From Phycisphaerales bacterium (GTDB taxonomy: Bacteria > Planctomycetota > Phycisphaerae > Phycisphaerales > SM1A02): a DNA stretch of 42,406 bases. Under the pieces are notes generated by a model. That model searched no databases. It was not told the origin of the DNA and saw only the letters and a program-made list of their open reading frames with translations. Within the stretch, counting starts at the first letter, position 1. Every line of letters starts with the position of its first letter. Shown here piece by piece: positions 19,280 to 28,068 of the stretch. The stretch covers positions 1-42,406 of the forward strand of contig JASMLR010000014.1 in NCBI GenBank assembly GCA_030748575.1. The letters run 5' to 3'. Both the position numbers and the translations under genes were made by a program.

Positions 19280-20482
19280 ATGAGCAACAATTCATACGTC
19301 TTCACGTCGGAATCCGTGTCGATGGGACACCCGGACAAGATGGCCGATCAGATTTCAGACGCCATTCTCGACGCCATGCTGTCCGAGGACGCTACATCGC
19401 GGGTGGCTTGCGAGACGATGGTGACGACAGGGCTGGCAGTCATCGCAGGCGAAGTGACGTGCGACGGGTACGTAGACATCGCCGCGATCGTCCGAGACGT
19501 CATCCGCGACATCGGCTACACCGATTCCGCCATGGGATTCGACGCGGACTCGTGTGCCGTCATGGTGACGCTCGACAAGCAGTCGCCGGACATCGCCCAG
19601 GGCGTGGACACCGGACGTGGGCTGCACGCGGCACAGGGCGCCGGTGATCAGGGGCTCATGTTCGGATTCGCCTGCAGAGAGACCGAGTCGCTCATGCCGC
19701 TTCCGATCGACCTGAGTCATCGACTGATGGCACGCCACGCCGACGTTCGCAGCAAAGACATCATTCCCCACCTCCGGCCCGACGCCAAGGCGCAGGTGTC
19801 CGTCGAGTATGACGGACTCACGCCGACCCAGGTCAAGACCGTCGTGCTGAGCAGTCAGCACGGACCGGAGTGGACTGAGCGGCACGCGGACCTCACCTCA
19901 GAAACAGTCAGCCACATCATCAAGCCCGTGCTTGGTGACTGGTGGCACGACGACATTGACGTGCTCGTCAACCCGACCGGGAAGTTTGAGGTCGGCGGAC
20001 CACTGGGAGACTGCGGCCTGACGGGCCGAAAGATCATCGTCGACACATACGGTGGCCGGGGCAGGCACGGTGGCGGCGCCTTTTCGGGCAAGGACCCGAG
20101 CAAGGTCGACCGAAGCGCCGCCTATATGGCGAGGTATGTCGCGAAGAACGTCGTCGCCGCCGGGCTGGCAGACGCCTGCGAAGTACAACTCTCCTATGCG
20201 ATCGGCGTCGCCAAGCCGACCTCGGTACACGTCGACTGCCAGGGCACGGCCCATGTTCCGGAGTCGGCCATCCGCGATGCGATCGAACAGACCTTCGACA
20301 TGACTCCGGCGGGCATCATTACCTCTCTGGGACTCCTTCGCCCCATCTACAAGCCGACTGCCGCCCACGGACACTTCGGTCGAACGCCGGACGAGTGCGT
20401 GCCGGGCAGCTTCTCATGGGAGCGCACCGACAAGGCCGAAACGCTGAAGAAGGCAGCGGCCCTCGACACGGCCGGTGTCTGA
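19280..20482 (+). CDS. metK: S-adenosylmethionine synthase
   Basis: A 400-residue enzyme forming SAM from methionine and ATP. Family blocks run the length of the protein: [76 protein letters not shown], and [19 protein letters not shown] with the phosphate-binding lysines. The start at 19280 matches the family N-terminus and has GGAG at 19271-19274; the ORF extends 205 codons upstream over the divergent gene without support. The stop overlaps the start of the RsmB-like gene by 8 bases, which pairs the SAM producer with a SAM consumer. Confidence 0.96.
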   Translation: MSNNSYVFTSESVSMGHPDKMADQISDAILDAMLSEDATSRVACETMVTTGLAVIAGEVTCDGYVDIAAIVRDVIRDIGYTDSAMGFDADSCAVMVTLDKQSPDIAQGVDTGRGLHAAQGAGDQGLMFGFACRETESLMPLPIDLSHRLMARHADVRSKDIIPHLRPDAKAQVSVEYDGLTPTQVKTVVLSSQHGPEWTERHADLTSETVSHIIKPVLGDWWHDDIDVLVNPTGKFEVGGPLGDCGLTGRKIIVDTYGGRGRHGGGAFSGKDPSKVDRSAAYMARYVAKNVVAAGLADACEVQLSYAIGVAKPTSVHVDCQGTAHVPESAIRDAIEQTFDMTPAGIITSLGLLRPIYKPTAAHGHFGRTPDECVPGSFSWERTDKAETLKKAAALDTAGV

Positions 20483-21836
20483 GAGCCCCGCGACACGGCG
20501 GAGCCGGGTCTCGCCCGCTCGCGCCGCGGTGCTGCCCCATCTTGAGTCCAAGGCCAGACGGTTCCCGGAACTCTTCCCGGACCCGCTTGACACCTCCGGA
20601 CTGGAGCCGCGGGACGCAAGACTTGCAGAAGCGATCGACCGTGAGGTCACCGCACGCTGGTGGACGCTCCGCACCATCATCGAGCCCCTCCTGACCCAGC
20701 CCTGGCACCGCCAGCACCATGCCGTGATCGCGGCGTTGATGGGCGGCGCCGCTCAGGTGTTCTTCTTTGATCGCGTGCCGGATCACGCCGCCATTGACGA
20801 GTCCGTCGGGTGGTGCCGCACCACGGGGGCGAGCCGCGCAGCTGGCGTGGTCAATGCCGTGCTCCGCAAAGTCGTCGCCCTCCGGGGCGAACGCCGAGAG
20901 CGGGTAGACCTGACACAAGACGACCATCTGGTGCTGCCCGACGGGTCGGGCTGGAAGCTGAACGCGCCCGTCTTCGCAGGCGCGTGGCCGGAGCGGCTTG
21001 CCGAGCAGACCGGCTGCGGCGCCCACTTCCTCTCGCGGGTCCGGGCCTCCGATGGAGACGAAGAAGCCGCGCGGCTGGCCGCGCATGCCATGTGCCACGC
21101 GCCGGTCCTGCTCCACGGGCTCGACGGACACGAGCACACGACAGCCCACGACGAGCCTGGCTTTCACGTCCTCACCGGCGCCGGCCGGCTTCAGGAGGTG
21201 CTGCAGTCGTGCCCACAGGCCCTCGTGCAGGACCCCACGTCGGCAGCAGCGTGCCGGGCCACGGCGGCCATGGTTCCCGATCTGATCGTCGACTGGTGCG
21301 CCGGCCGGGGCACCAAGACGCGGCAACTGGCCATGATGCATCCCGACGCAACCATCATCGCCACCGACGCCTCGCAAGCGAGGCGAAGGGACCTGGCACC
21401 GCTCGCCGCCACGGCGGACCATGTGCAGGTTCGCCAGCCGGAGTCCTGCGCGGAGTTCGCGGGCCGAACCGACCTGCTGCTGCTGGATGTCCCCTGCTCC
21501 AACTCGGGTGTGCTGGCGCGGCGGCCCGAGGCCCGCCACCGCCAGGACCCTGCAACGAGGGATCGGCTCGTGGCCCTTCAGCGGCAGATCGCAGCCGATG
21601 CCCTGGCCCTGCTGGCACCCGGCGGCGCGCTGATCTGGGCGACGTGCAGCATCGACCCGGACGAAAACGAGCGGCAGATCGAGTGGCTGACCACCTGGCA
21701 TCCGCTCTCGGTCCAGACCATGCATCGGCAGACGGGGCGGGGCGGCCCGGGCGGGCCCCCGACCGCCTGGCGAGACGGCGGCTTCTTCGCGGTACTCCGC
21801 AGCGAGGCCCCTGCCAATCGCGAGGATTCGGCGTGA
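20475..21836 (+). CDS. RsmB-like rRNA cytosine-C5 methyltransferase
   Basis: A 453-residue protein: an N-terminal NusB-like helical domain (about 10-150, with [35 protein letters not shown]), then a class I SAM methyltransferase domain. SAM motif I is [17 protein letters not shown]; motif IV is [23 protein letters not shown]; motif VI is [20 protein letters not shown]. The two cysteines, in PCSNSG and TCS, are the pair used by m5C RNA methyltransferases. The N-terminal domain points to RsmB (16S C967) rather than RsmF. It starts at GTG 20475 within the end of metK. Confidence 0.88.
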   Translation: MSESPATRRSRVSPARAAVLPHLESKARRFPELFPDPLDTSGLEPRDARLAEAIDREVTARWWTLRTIIEPLLTQPWHRQHHAVIAALMGGAAQVFFFDRVPDHAAIDESVGWCRTTGASRAAGVVNAVLRKVVALRGERRERVDLTQDDHLVLPDGSGWKLNAPVFAGAWPERLAEQTGCGAHFLSRVRASDGDEEAARLAAHAMCHAPVLLHGLDGHEHTTAHDEPGFHVLTGAGRLQEVLQSCPQALVQDPTSAAACRATAAMVPDLIVDWCAGRGTKTRQLAMMHPDATIIATDASQARRRDLAPLAATADHVQVRQPESCAEFAGRTDLLLLDVPCSNSGVLARRPEARHRQDPATRDRLVALQRQIAADALALLAPGGALIWATCSIDPDENERQIEWLTTWHPLSVQTMHRQTGRGGPGGPPTAWRDGGFFAVLRSEAPANREDSA

Positions 21837-21865
21837 CCTGAGGCCCGATCGGCCCCGGCGGTCGG

Positions 21866-21871
21866 TACACT
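21866..21871 (+). promoter_or_regulatory. Putative -10 box upstream of the PtsN-like gene
   Basis: GGTACACT, hexamer TACACT, 45 nt before ATG 21917 in the 80-base gap after the methyltransferase gene. Confidence 0.35.
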
Positions 21872-21916
21872 TCCCCGCTTCGCGCCTGTCAGGCAAGGTC
21901 ACTGGAGTTCGGTGCC

Positions 21917-22369
21917 ATGCAGATCGAAACACTCATCAGCCCAGACGTCATTCGGGTGCCCCTCCGCGCCAGCGACCGGCTCGGCGCGATCCGTGAGTTG
22001 ATTGATCTGCTCGCCGATCAGGGGCTCGTCACCGACGCCAGCGCCGCCTTTGAGACGGCCTGGGCGAGAGAGCAAGAGCGGACGACCGGCATCGGCGAGG
22101 GCCTCGCCGTCCCGCACGGCCGCTGCAACTGCATCGATCGGCTCGTCCTTGCTATCGGGCTTGCCGGCACACCGATCGACTTTCAGTCGTTCGATCAGAA
22201 GCCGGTCAAACTGGTCGTGCTCGTGCTCTCGCCTCCGGATGACACGGCCTCGCACATCCAGGTTCTTGGGGGAATCAGTCGCCTGCTGAGCGATCGGCTC
22301 ACGCGAGAAGCTGCGTACGCAAGCGACTCGGCAGAAGCGCTGGCCGCCGCGCTTCAGTCCGCAAGCTGA
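21917..22369 (+). CDS. PTS EIIA-type regulatory protein (PtsN-like)
   Basis: A 150-residue stand-alone PTS EIIA type-2 (fructose/nitrogen) domain. The phosphorylation site is H67 in RTTGIGEGLAVPHGR, the canonical context. Before it lies the helix LGAIRELIDLLADQGLV, and the C-terminal half holds HIQVLGGISRLLSDRLTREAA. Free-standing EIIA-Ntr proteins are regulators fed by PtsP/NPr and not sugar transporters. No EIIB or EIIC gene is nearby, which favours the regulatory reading. The last 16 bases overlap the convergent polyferredoxin gene. Confidence 0.88.
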   Translation: MQIETLISPDVIRVPLRASDRLGAIRELIDLLADQGLVTDASAAFETAWAREQERTTGIGEGLAVPHGRCNCIDRLVLAIGLAGTPIDFQSFDQKPVKLVVLVLSPPDDTASHIQVLGGISRLLSDRLTREAAYASDSAEALAAALQSAS

Positions 22370-24285
22370 CCGCGGCGGGCCTGATACGCAGCGAGTTCTC
22401 GATCAAGATCGGCACGGGCCTCCGCTGCGAGGTGCTCGCGGTTCGCCATCGCCGAGCCAACGGCTTCATCTGCCCCCGCCAGATCGCCCGTCTCCAGCAG
22501 CACCTGCGCAAGCGTCACCCACGCAAGCGCATCTCCCGGCGCGTGGGCCAGATACTCACGCATCGAGGCGATCGCCGCGCCGACTCGCCCCGCCTGCAAT
22601 TCGGCAAAGGCCTGGAACTTCCAGGTGTCCGGCTCACTGGCCATGGAGATGGCGGCCGGCAGATCACCGTGCATCAGCGCAATCTCGACGGCTGCACCTC
22701 GAAACCTGCCCCAGCGGGGATGGGCATCGAGCGTCTCCACGGCCCGGCCCTGCACCGCCGGCCACGGCGATTGCAATGCCGCAAGCATCAATCGCTCCAC
22801 CTCGACCTGCTGATTCGGCTTGGACAGCCTTGCCACCTCGTCGAGCAGCGCCTCCGCCCGGGCAACCTCGCCGAGCCCCGCCCGAAGCCGCGCCTCTGCC
22901 AGGAGGTGATTCGGGTCGGCGCCCAGCCCGACGCCGCCGCGCCAGATGGGACCGGCCAGGCGATACCAACCGATGGCCGCATGGGCTCGGGAGGCTTCGT
23001 CGCTCGTATAGATGCTGACACCCGGCCTGGGCGGCGCCGCAATCTCGTACTTGATCCCGTCGGACCACACGCCACCCCACACGCCGGCGAGCCGTGAAGC
23101 CCCCGCTTGCAGCGTCGCCACCGCCGCGACGATAGCCACGGCCATGAAGAGCACGCCTCGCCAGGTCACTGACCCCGACCGCTTGAGTTGAAACCGGTGG
23201 AACGAAGCATTGCGGTCCCGGAGCACTCGCCACGCCTTCCAGCACAACCACGTCACGATGGATGCAGCGCCAAGCGACATGAGCATGGGCACCACGCCAT
23301 AGGCCCCACGCCAGGCCAGAAACGAGCCAAGCATGACGAGGGCCAGCACGAAGTCCCCGCCCAGCCCGATGTCCCATCGCGACGCCGGCCTGGGCCGTCC
23401 CTCCCGCCGCTTCGGGAACACGGCCGGGGCACTCCACCGCATCGACAACGCATCATTCGGGCACGCTTCAATGCAGTCCGTCGTCTTCATGCACCCGACA
23501 TCGATCACCTTGCCCCAGGTGGCGACCTGCTCGTGCACGCGGACATTGGAGGTGCACGCCGCCGTGCAGTGCGCGCAGCCTTCGCACGCGTCACTCACGG
23601 TCACGCGTCGCAACGACAGGCGATCAATTGGCGCGAAGAACCCGCCGTACGGGCACGCATAGGTGCAGAACCCTTTCGCCCCAAGCACGTAGACCGTCAC
23701 AAAGCCGCACAGGAACAGAAACACCAGCCCCACCGCGACCCCGGGCATCGTCGCCCACAGGTCTCGCGTGAGCACTTCGATGCGCAGGCCCGGCCAGGGA
23801 AGATCCTGCTGCTCCCACCAGGGCGCCCAGATCAGCCTGTAGAAGAGCGGCCCGATGAACATGTAGACGGCCAGCGCAAACGGAGCCACATAGAGCAACC
23901 TGCTGCGAAACGCCCGAGGCCGGATCCCGCCCTTGCGAAGCAGCCGAAGGCACCAGTCCTGCAGCAGCACCACGTGGCATCCCCACCCGCAGAACCACCG
24001 CCCGAGGATCGCCGTCGAAAGCAGCGCCAGGGCGAAGAAGATGGCGCCCGCATTGACGATGCCGTCCGACACCGTTTCAATCGCTTCGGATGGTTCAACC
24101 GGGGAGAGCGTTTCCCATCCATAGGGAAGGCCCACCAGCCACACGAGAATGTGCAGCAGCATGGCGACCTGCACCGCGACCAGCGTCCACAGCCGCAGGG
24201 ACCACCGCCGCCCCCACCCGATGGCTGGGCGAGGTTGATCTGAGATCACCTGGAGCTTGACTGGGCTTTGAGGCGCGTCCTGCAC
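22354..24285 (-). CDS. NapH/CcoG-type polyferredoxin fused to a TPR domain
   Basis: A 643-residue membrane iron-sulfur protein. The N-terminal half is a NapH/NosR-like unit: several membrane helices, the paired CxxxC motifs C99GWGC103 and C207TYAC211P, then two ferredoxin clusters with C234xxC237xxC240xxxC244 and C265xxxxxC271xxxC275P. Two more hydrophobic segments follow (VLALVMLGSFLAW, GVLFMAVAIVAAVATLQA). The last about 200 residues are helical repeats of TPR style (HLLAEARLRAGLGEVARAEALLDEVA, ALAWVTLAQVLLETGDLAGADEAV). The family moves electrons across or along the membrane, from quinol to periplasmic reductases or in metal-centre assembly. The partner is not in the window. It starts at GTG 24285 with TAAAGT 6 nt upstream. 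Confidence 0.88.
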   Translation of the reverse strand: MQDAPQSPVKLQVISDQPRPAIGWGRRWSLRLWTLVAVQVAMLLHILVWLVGLPYGWETLSPVEPSEAIETVSDGIVNAGAIFFALALLSTAILGRWFCGWGCHVVLLQDWCLRLLRKGGIRPRAFRSRLLYVAPFALAVYMFIGPLFYRLIWAPWWEQQDLPWPGLRIEVLTRDLWATMPGVAVGLVFLFLCGFVTVYVLGAKGFCTYACPYGGFFAPIDRLSLRRVTVSDACEGCAHCTAACTSNVRVHEQVATWGKVIDVGCMKTTDCIEACPNDALSMRWSAPAVFPKRREGRPRPASRWDIGLGGDFVLALVMLGSFLAWRGAYGVVPMLMSLGAASIVTWLCWKAWRVLRDRNASFHRFQLKRSGSVTWRGVLFMAVAIVAAVATLQAGASRLAGVWGGVWSDGIKYEIAAPPRPGVSIYTSDEASRAHAAIGWYRLAGPIWRGGVGLGADPNHLLAEARLRAGLGEVARAEALLDEVARLSKPNQQVEVERLMLAALQSPWPAVQGRAVETLDAHPRWGRFRGAAVEIALMHGDLPAAISMASEPDTWKFQAFAELQAGRVGAAIASMREYLAHAPGDALAWVTLAQVLLETGDLAGADEAVGSAMANREHLAAEARADLDRELAAYQARRGQLAD

Positions 24286-24291
24286 CGCCCC

Positions 24292-24297
24292 ACTTTA
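24292..24297 (-). promoter_or_regulatory. Putative -10 box of the polyferredoxin gene
   Basis: TAAAGT on the minus strand, 6 nt before GTG 24285; suggests a leaderless mRNA. Confidence 0.4.
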
Positions 24298-24380
24298 CTC
24301 TCAACAGGCTGCCAGCCTCCCGGGCTCACGGTCCCCCGGCCCCGGTTTCCCAAGAGGTGCAGCCCCGCAGCGTGATGAGA

Positions 24381-25403
24381 TCAGCCAGCCTGCTCTCGCC
24401 AGGTGCTTCCGAACGTTGCCCGTTCGCCCGCCGGAAGTGACGACTCCTCAACCGCGAGCCGAAGCTTGCCCAGCGCCTTGTTCTGAATCTGACGCACGCG
24501 TTCCTTGGTCAGGCCGATCATCCGGCCGACCTGCGCAAGCGTTCTGGGCCGCTCATGCCGAAGGCCGGCCGCGTCCCCTGGGCCGATTCGGAAGCGGTGA
24601 TGAATGACCTCACGCTCCACATCGGTCAGCTCCGCCTGATTCTCAAGCACGAACTGTTTGACCTCTTCGGCGCTGTCGCGAATGTCCTCAGCCCGCCGCT
24701 CTTCCGGATAGTTCGATCGCTCGAACTCGGGATCGTACGTGGCACCGAACCGCTGCCGGTACCGAAGGTGCTTGCCTCCGTGTCGCGAGAAGCCTTTGAG
24801 AATGGCGCGACACGCGTAGGTCGAAAACTTGAACCCCCGTCCGATGTCAAACTTGTCGATGCTGCGAAGCAGCGCCATGTTGCCCTCGCTGATGAGGTCA
24901 CCAAACTCCATGTCACCCATTCGAATTCGCTTGGACATCGCCAGCACGAGGGCCAGGTTTGCTTCGGCGATTCGGTGCCGCAGTTGCTGGGCGATGTGGT
25001 ACCACCGCAGCAGTTCGGTCCGCTGCCGAATGCCGGGGCGGGCCGTCTTGATGCTGTCCTGCACGCTCCGGACGCGGAAGCGGGCATAGTTGTACTGAAG
25101 AAAGATGACCTGCTCCTCGGCGGCGGTCAGGACGATCGAGTCGCGATGTCTGGTCGGCGCTTTGGTGGACGTGCTGTTCGGATCCATCAGCGGGCGGTAC
25201 CAGCCCACATCGGCCCGGCGGACCTCCGGGGCGTCGTCGAAAATGCGGCGTTCTGCGCCCGGGCGGGTGAACTCGGGCGAGTCCACGTACTCCACGGGCG
25301 TGGCCAGAATCTCGATGATGGTCGGGTCGGTTGCCGATTCGCCGTTTCGGCTGAAAGTCTTGCTGTTCTTCGAACCCGGATTGCCTGCCGCACGTCGTGC
25401 CAT
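24381..25403 (-). CDS. Divergent sigma-70 family factor
   Basis: A 340-residue sigma factor. Region 2 is clear (HRIAEANLALVLAMSKRIRMGDMEFGDLISEGNMALLRSIDKFDIGRGFKFSTYACRAILKG), and region 4 ends in TLAQVGRMIGLTKERVRQIQNKALGKLR, a standard -35 recognition helix-turn-helix. Two things are odd. The aromatic WW of region 2.3 (FSTYATWWIRQ in RpoD) is replaced by CRAIL. Between region 2 and region 4 there are only about 55 residues with no recognisable region 3. The first 100 residues are unlike region 1.1. It is therefore an alternative factor, not the housekeeping one. ATG 25403 has GGAG 7 nt upstream; a 60-codon extension exists with no support. Confidence 0.88.
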   Translation of the reverse strand: MARRAAGNPGSKNSKTFSRNGESATDPTIIEILATPVEYVDSPEFTRPGAERRIFDDAPEVRRADVGWYRPLMDPNSTSTKAPTRHRDSIVLTAAEEQVIFLQYNYARFRVRSVQDSIKTARPGIRQRTELLRWYHIAQQLRHRIAEANLALVLAMSKRIRMGDMEFGDLISEGNMALLRSIDKFDIGRGFKFSTYACRAILKGFSRHGGKHLRYRQRFGATYDPEFERSNYPEERRAEDIRDSAEEVKQFVLENQAELTDVEREVIHHRFRIGPGDAAGLRHERPRTLAQVGRMIGLTKERVRQIQNKALGKLRLAVEESSLPAGERATFGSTWREQAG

Positions 25404-25490
25404 GATCAACTCCACGGGACCCTTCCTGCTCGACCCATGCGGTCCCGGCGCACAGACCCCTGACGAGTTCCCTACGCCGAGCGGCGGAGG

Positions 25491-25507
25491 GGGGTTCGCC
25501 CCTTTTT
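25491..25507 (+). terminator. Possible plus-strand terminator with UUCG loop
   Basis: GGGG-TTCG-CCCC followed by TTTTT, a short stem with the very stable UUCG tetraloop and a U tract. No plus-strand gene ends here, so if real it would stop transcription antisense to the sigma gene. Confidence 0.35.
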
Positions 25508-25545
25508 CAAATGCGTTTTTTCCGGCGGACGACCCGCAGAAATCC

Positions 25546-25612
25546 CTACCTGTGCCTCGGCCATCTGCATGCAACGTCTCCAACGCACCTATTGGGCGTT
25601 GCTTGCAGGTAG
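25546..25612. repeat. Nested inverted repeat upstream of the sigma gene
   Basis: Outer arms CTACCTG (25546-25552) and CAGGTAG (25606-25612). Inside, CGTTGC at 25597-25602 can pair either with GCAACG at 25571-25576 or, shifted by one as GCGTTG, with CAACGC at 25581-25586. The two inner hairpins exclude each other. Confidence 0.55.
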
Positions 25613-25669
25613 TTTCGGAATCGCCCCGCCATCAGCGTCCGGTTCTGCGGGCTGAGGGCTGCTCAGGGC

Positions 25670-26140
25670 TCACTCGGGCTGATCACCGCTGAGGTCGTAC
25701 ACCCAGCCCTCGGAGGCTCTGCCCCAGTCGAGCACCTCGCCCTCACCGAAGAAGAGCCCGAGTTCGTGGGCAGCGGCTTCCGGGCTGTCCGAGCCGTGGA
25801 TCAGGTTGAAGCTGTTGGACACGCCGAAATCGCCCCGAATGGTGCCCGGCTCGGCGTTGCTTCCGAAGGTGGCACCCATCATCTTGCGGCAGATGGCGAT
25901 CGCGCCCACGCCCCGCAGGGCCAGCACGAGGACGGGCGAGCTGGTCATGAAGGCGACCAGCCCGTCATAGAACGGCTTGCCCTGGTGCGATGCATAGTGC
26001 CTGGCCGCAAGGTCGCCCGAAATCTGCATGAACTTCGCGCCGACGACCTGAATGCCCTTGTCCTCAAAGCGGCTGATGATGCGGCCCATAAGGCCCCGCT
26101 GCACGGCGTCTGGCTTGAGGATGATGAGGGTGGTTTCCAT
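25670..26140 (-). CDS. ndk: Nucleoside diphosphate kinase
   Basis: A 156-residue NDK, transferring phosphate from ATP to other NDPs through phosphohistidine. METTLIILKPDAVQRGLMGRIISRFEDKG is the family N-terminus. The active histidine is H115 in NLIHGSDSPEAA, with K10 and Y50 also in place, and RGDFGVSNSFN before it. Slightly longer than the usual 140-150 by a C-terminal tail (DWGRASEGWVYDLSG). ATG 26140 has AGGAG 10 nt upstream and agrees with the family; the 55-codon extension is spurious. Divergent from top6B. Confidence 0.95.
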   Translation of the reverse strand: METTLIILKPDAVQRGLMGRIISRFEDKGIQVVGAKFMQISGDLAARHYASHQGKPFYDGLVAFMTSSPVLVLALRGVGAIAICRKMMGATFGSNAEPGTIRGDFGVSNSFNLIHGSDSPEAAAHELGLFFGEGEVLDWGRASEGWVYDLSGDQPE

Positions 26141-26224
26141 GGGTTGGTTGCTCCTGTGGGAAGCGGCGAATTGTAACGTGGCCGGCCCGCCGCGAGGCCC
26201 CCTCACCCGGGGCCGCGGGCGTGC

Positions 26225-26230
26225 TACCGT
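26225..26230 (+). promoter_or_regulatory. Putative -10 box of the top6B-top6A operon
   Basis: GTGCTACCGT, hexamer TACCGT, about 35 nt before ATG 26266, in the 125-base gap divergent from ndk. Confidence 0.35.
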
Positions 26231-26265
26231 ACGCCGCGAGGACGGAACCTCGAAGACCCCCTGGG

Positions 26266-28068
26266 ATGGAGCCCTGCGTGCCTGTGGCGACCAAGAAGAA
26301 ATCACGAAAGCGGGCCACGGCCGAGTCCATGGCGGCCGGCCAGCGAGAGATCTCGGTCAGCGAATTCTTCGCCAAGAACCGGCATCTGCTCGGCTTTGAC
26401 AATGCCCGAAAGGCCATGCTCACGACGGTCAAGGAGGCCGTCGACAACGCGCTGGATGCCTGCGAAGAAGCCGGCATCCTGCCAGCGCTGCGGATCCAGC
26501 TGCTGCAACTGGACGAGACCCGCTTCAAGATCACTGTGCAGGACAATGGCCCGGGCATCGTCCGCAAGCAGATCGAGAACATCTTCGGCAAGCTGCTCTA
26601 CGGATCCAAGTTTCACCGCATGAAGATGAGCCGGGGCCAGCAGGGCATCGGCATCTCTGCAGCCGGCATGTACGGCCTCATGACGACGGGCAAGCCGGTC
26701 AAGATCATTTCGAAGACCGGACCGAAGAAGCCCTCGCACGAAGTCGTCCTCAAAATCGACACCTCGAAGAACCGAGCCGAGGTCGTCAGCGACACCGAGC
26801 ACCCGGAGGACGACAGCCTCTTCCCCGAGGGTCGCGGCACCATTGTCGCGATCGAACTCGAAGGCAAGTATCAGAAGGGTCGCCAGAGCGTCGACGAGTA
26901 CCTCGAACAGACCGCGATCGCCAATCCGCATGCCACCATCACGTACATCACGCCCGCCAATGAGACCATCGAGTTTCCGCGAGCAATGGACGAACTCCCT
27001 GAAGAGGCCAAGGAGATCAAGCCCCACCCGAAGGGCATCGAACTGGGCACGCTCATTCAGATGCTGGAGCGGACCGAGGCGCGGCAACTGGGGGGATTCC
27101 TTCAGAAGGACTTCTGCCGGGTAGGCCAACAGAAAGCAAAGCAACTCGCCGAAGGCGCCGGCATGACTGCGAGAACGTGGGTCAAGAACGTTGGCCACGC
27201 CGAGGCCGAGAAGCTCTACAAGTCCATTCAGGACACGCGTATCACTTCGCCCCCGACCGACTGCCTCGTGCCGATCGGCTCGAAGGCGCTGCTCGCCGGC
27301 CTGCTCAAGGAAGTCAAGGCCGAGTTCTTCGCCGCCGCCACCCGGCCCCCCGCCGTCTACCGAGGCAACCCCTTCCAGATGGAAGTGGCCATTGCCTTCG
27401 GAGGGGAGCTCAAGACGGAAGAGACCGCCCGCATTCTGCGCTTCGCCAACCGCGTGCCGCTGCTGTATCAGCAGAGCGCGTGCAGTTCCTTCAAGGCCGT
27501 CGTCGAAACCGGCTGGAAGAACTACAGCCTTCAACAGCCCCGCGGCGCCCTTCCAACCGGCCCGCTGGTCATCATGATTCACATGGCGAGCGTCTGGGTG
27601 CCTTTCACGAGCGAGTCCAAGGAGGCCATCGCCGACTACGACGAGATTCGCAAGGAAATGCGGCTCGCCCTGCAGGAGTGCGGGCGCAAACTCGGCACCT
27701 ACCTCCGCCGCCGCCAGCGAATGAAGAAAGAGTCGGAGCGGCGAAGCATCTTTGAGCGATACATCGGCGAGATCGCCCAGGCGTGCAATGCCATCACTGG
27801 CGTCGACGCCAGGAAGCTGTACGCCGCACTGCAGAAGCAGGCGGCAAAGAAGACGGCCGAAGCCGACCAGATGCTGGACGATGAAGGCAAGGTCCTTGAT
27901 GGCGGCGGACGGCTGGCCAAGGACAGCGATGTCATCATCGTTGAGGACCTGCAGACTGGTGGGGACGATGCCCCGGATGAGGAAGACCTCTTCGGCGGTG
28001 TCACCTTGAAAGGTCGCCGCAAGAAGACCCGAAAGAAAGTGTCGCGAACGAAGAAGGGGAACCGCTGA
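26266..28068 (+). CDS. top6B: DNA topoisomerase VI subunit B
   Basis: A 600-residue GHKL ATPase subunit of type IIB topoisomerase VI, which relaxes and decatenates DNA. ATP-site motifs are E58AVDNALDA, QD93NGPGI and SRGQQGIGISAAGMYG. An H2TH-like part (DFCRVGQQKAKQLAEGAG) and a transducer domain (ENY-like NYSLQQPRGALPTGPLVIMIHMASVWVPFTSESKEAIADYDEI) follow, in the order of archaeal Top6B. Both ends are basic: ATKKKSRKR near the N-terminus and KGRRKKTRKKVSRTKKGNR at the end. The start could instead be GTG 26278, which has GGAG 6 nt upstream. The stop TGA shares one base with the top6A start. Topo VI is mainly archaeal and plant; bacterial copies are sporadic. Confidence 0.95.
   Translation: MEPCVPVATKKKSRKRATAESMAAGQREISVSEFFAKNRHLLGFDNARKAMLTTVKEAVDNALDACEEAGILPALRIQLLQLDETRFKITVQDNGPGIVRKQIENIFGKLLYGSKFHRMKMSRGQQGIGISAAGMYGLMTTGKPVKIISKTGPKKPSHEVVLKIDTSKNRAEVVSDTEHPEDDSLFPEGRGTIVAIELEGKYQKGRQSVDEYLEQTAIANPHATITYITPANETIEFPRAMDELPEEAKEIKPHPKGIELGTLIQMLERTEARQLGGFLQKDFCRVGQQKAKQLAEGAGMTARTWVKNVGHAEAEKLYKSIQDTRITSPPTDCLVPIGSKALLAGLLKEVKAEFFAAATRPPAVYRGNPFQMEVAIAFGGELKTEETARILRFANRVPLLYQQSACSSFKAVVETGWKNYSLQQPRGALPTGPLVIMIHMASVWVPFTSESKEAIADYDEIRKEMRLALQECGRKLGTYLRRRQRMKKESERRSIFERYIGEIAQACNAITGVDARKLYAALQKQAAKKTAEADQMLDDEGKVLDGGGRLAKDSDVIIVEDLQTGGDDAPDEEDLFGGVTLKGRRKKTRKKVSRTKKGNR

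Larger units (their letters stand above)
25404..25669. other. Structured gap between sigma factor and ndk
   Basis: A 266-base gap on the minus-strand side between ndk and the sigma gene. It holds the nested inverted repeat at 25546-25612, A/T tracts (TTTTT at 25503, TTTTTT near 25516) and the small hairpin at 25491-25507. No ORF here looks coding. If the sigma gene is transcribed from within or before this stretch, its mRNA has a long leader. Confidence 0.6.
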
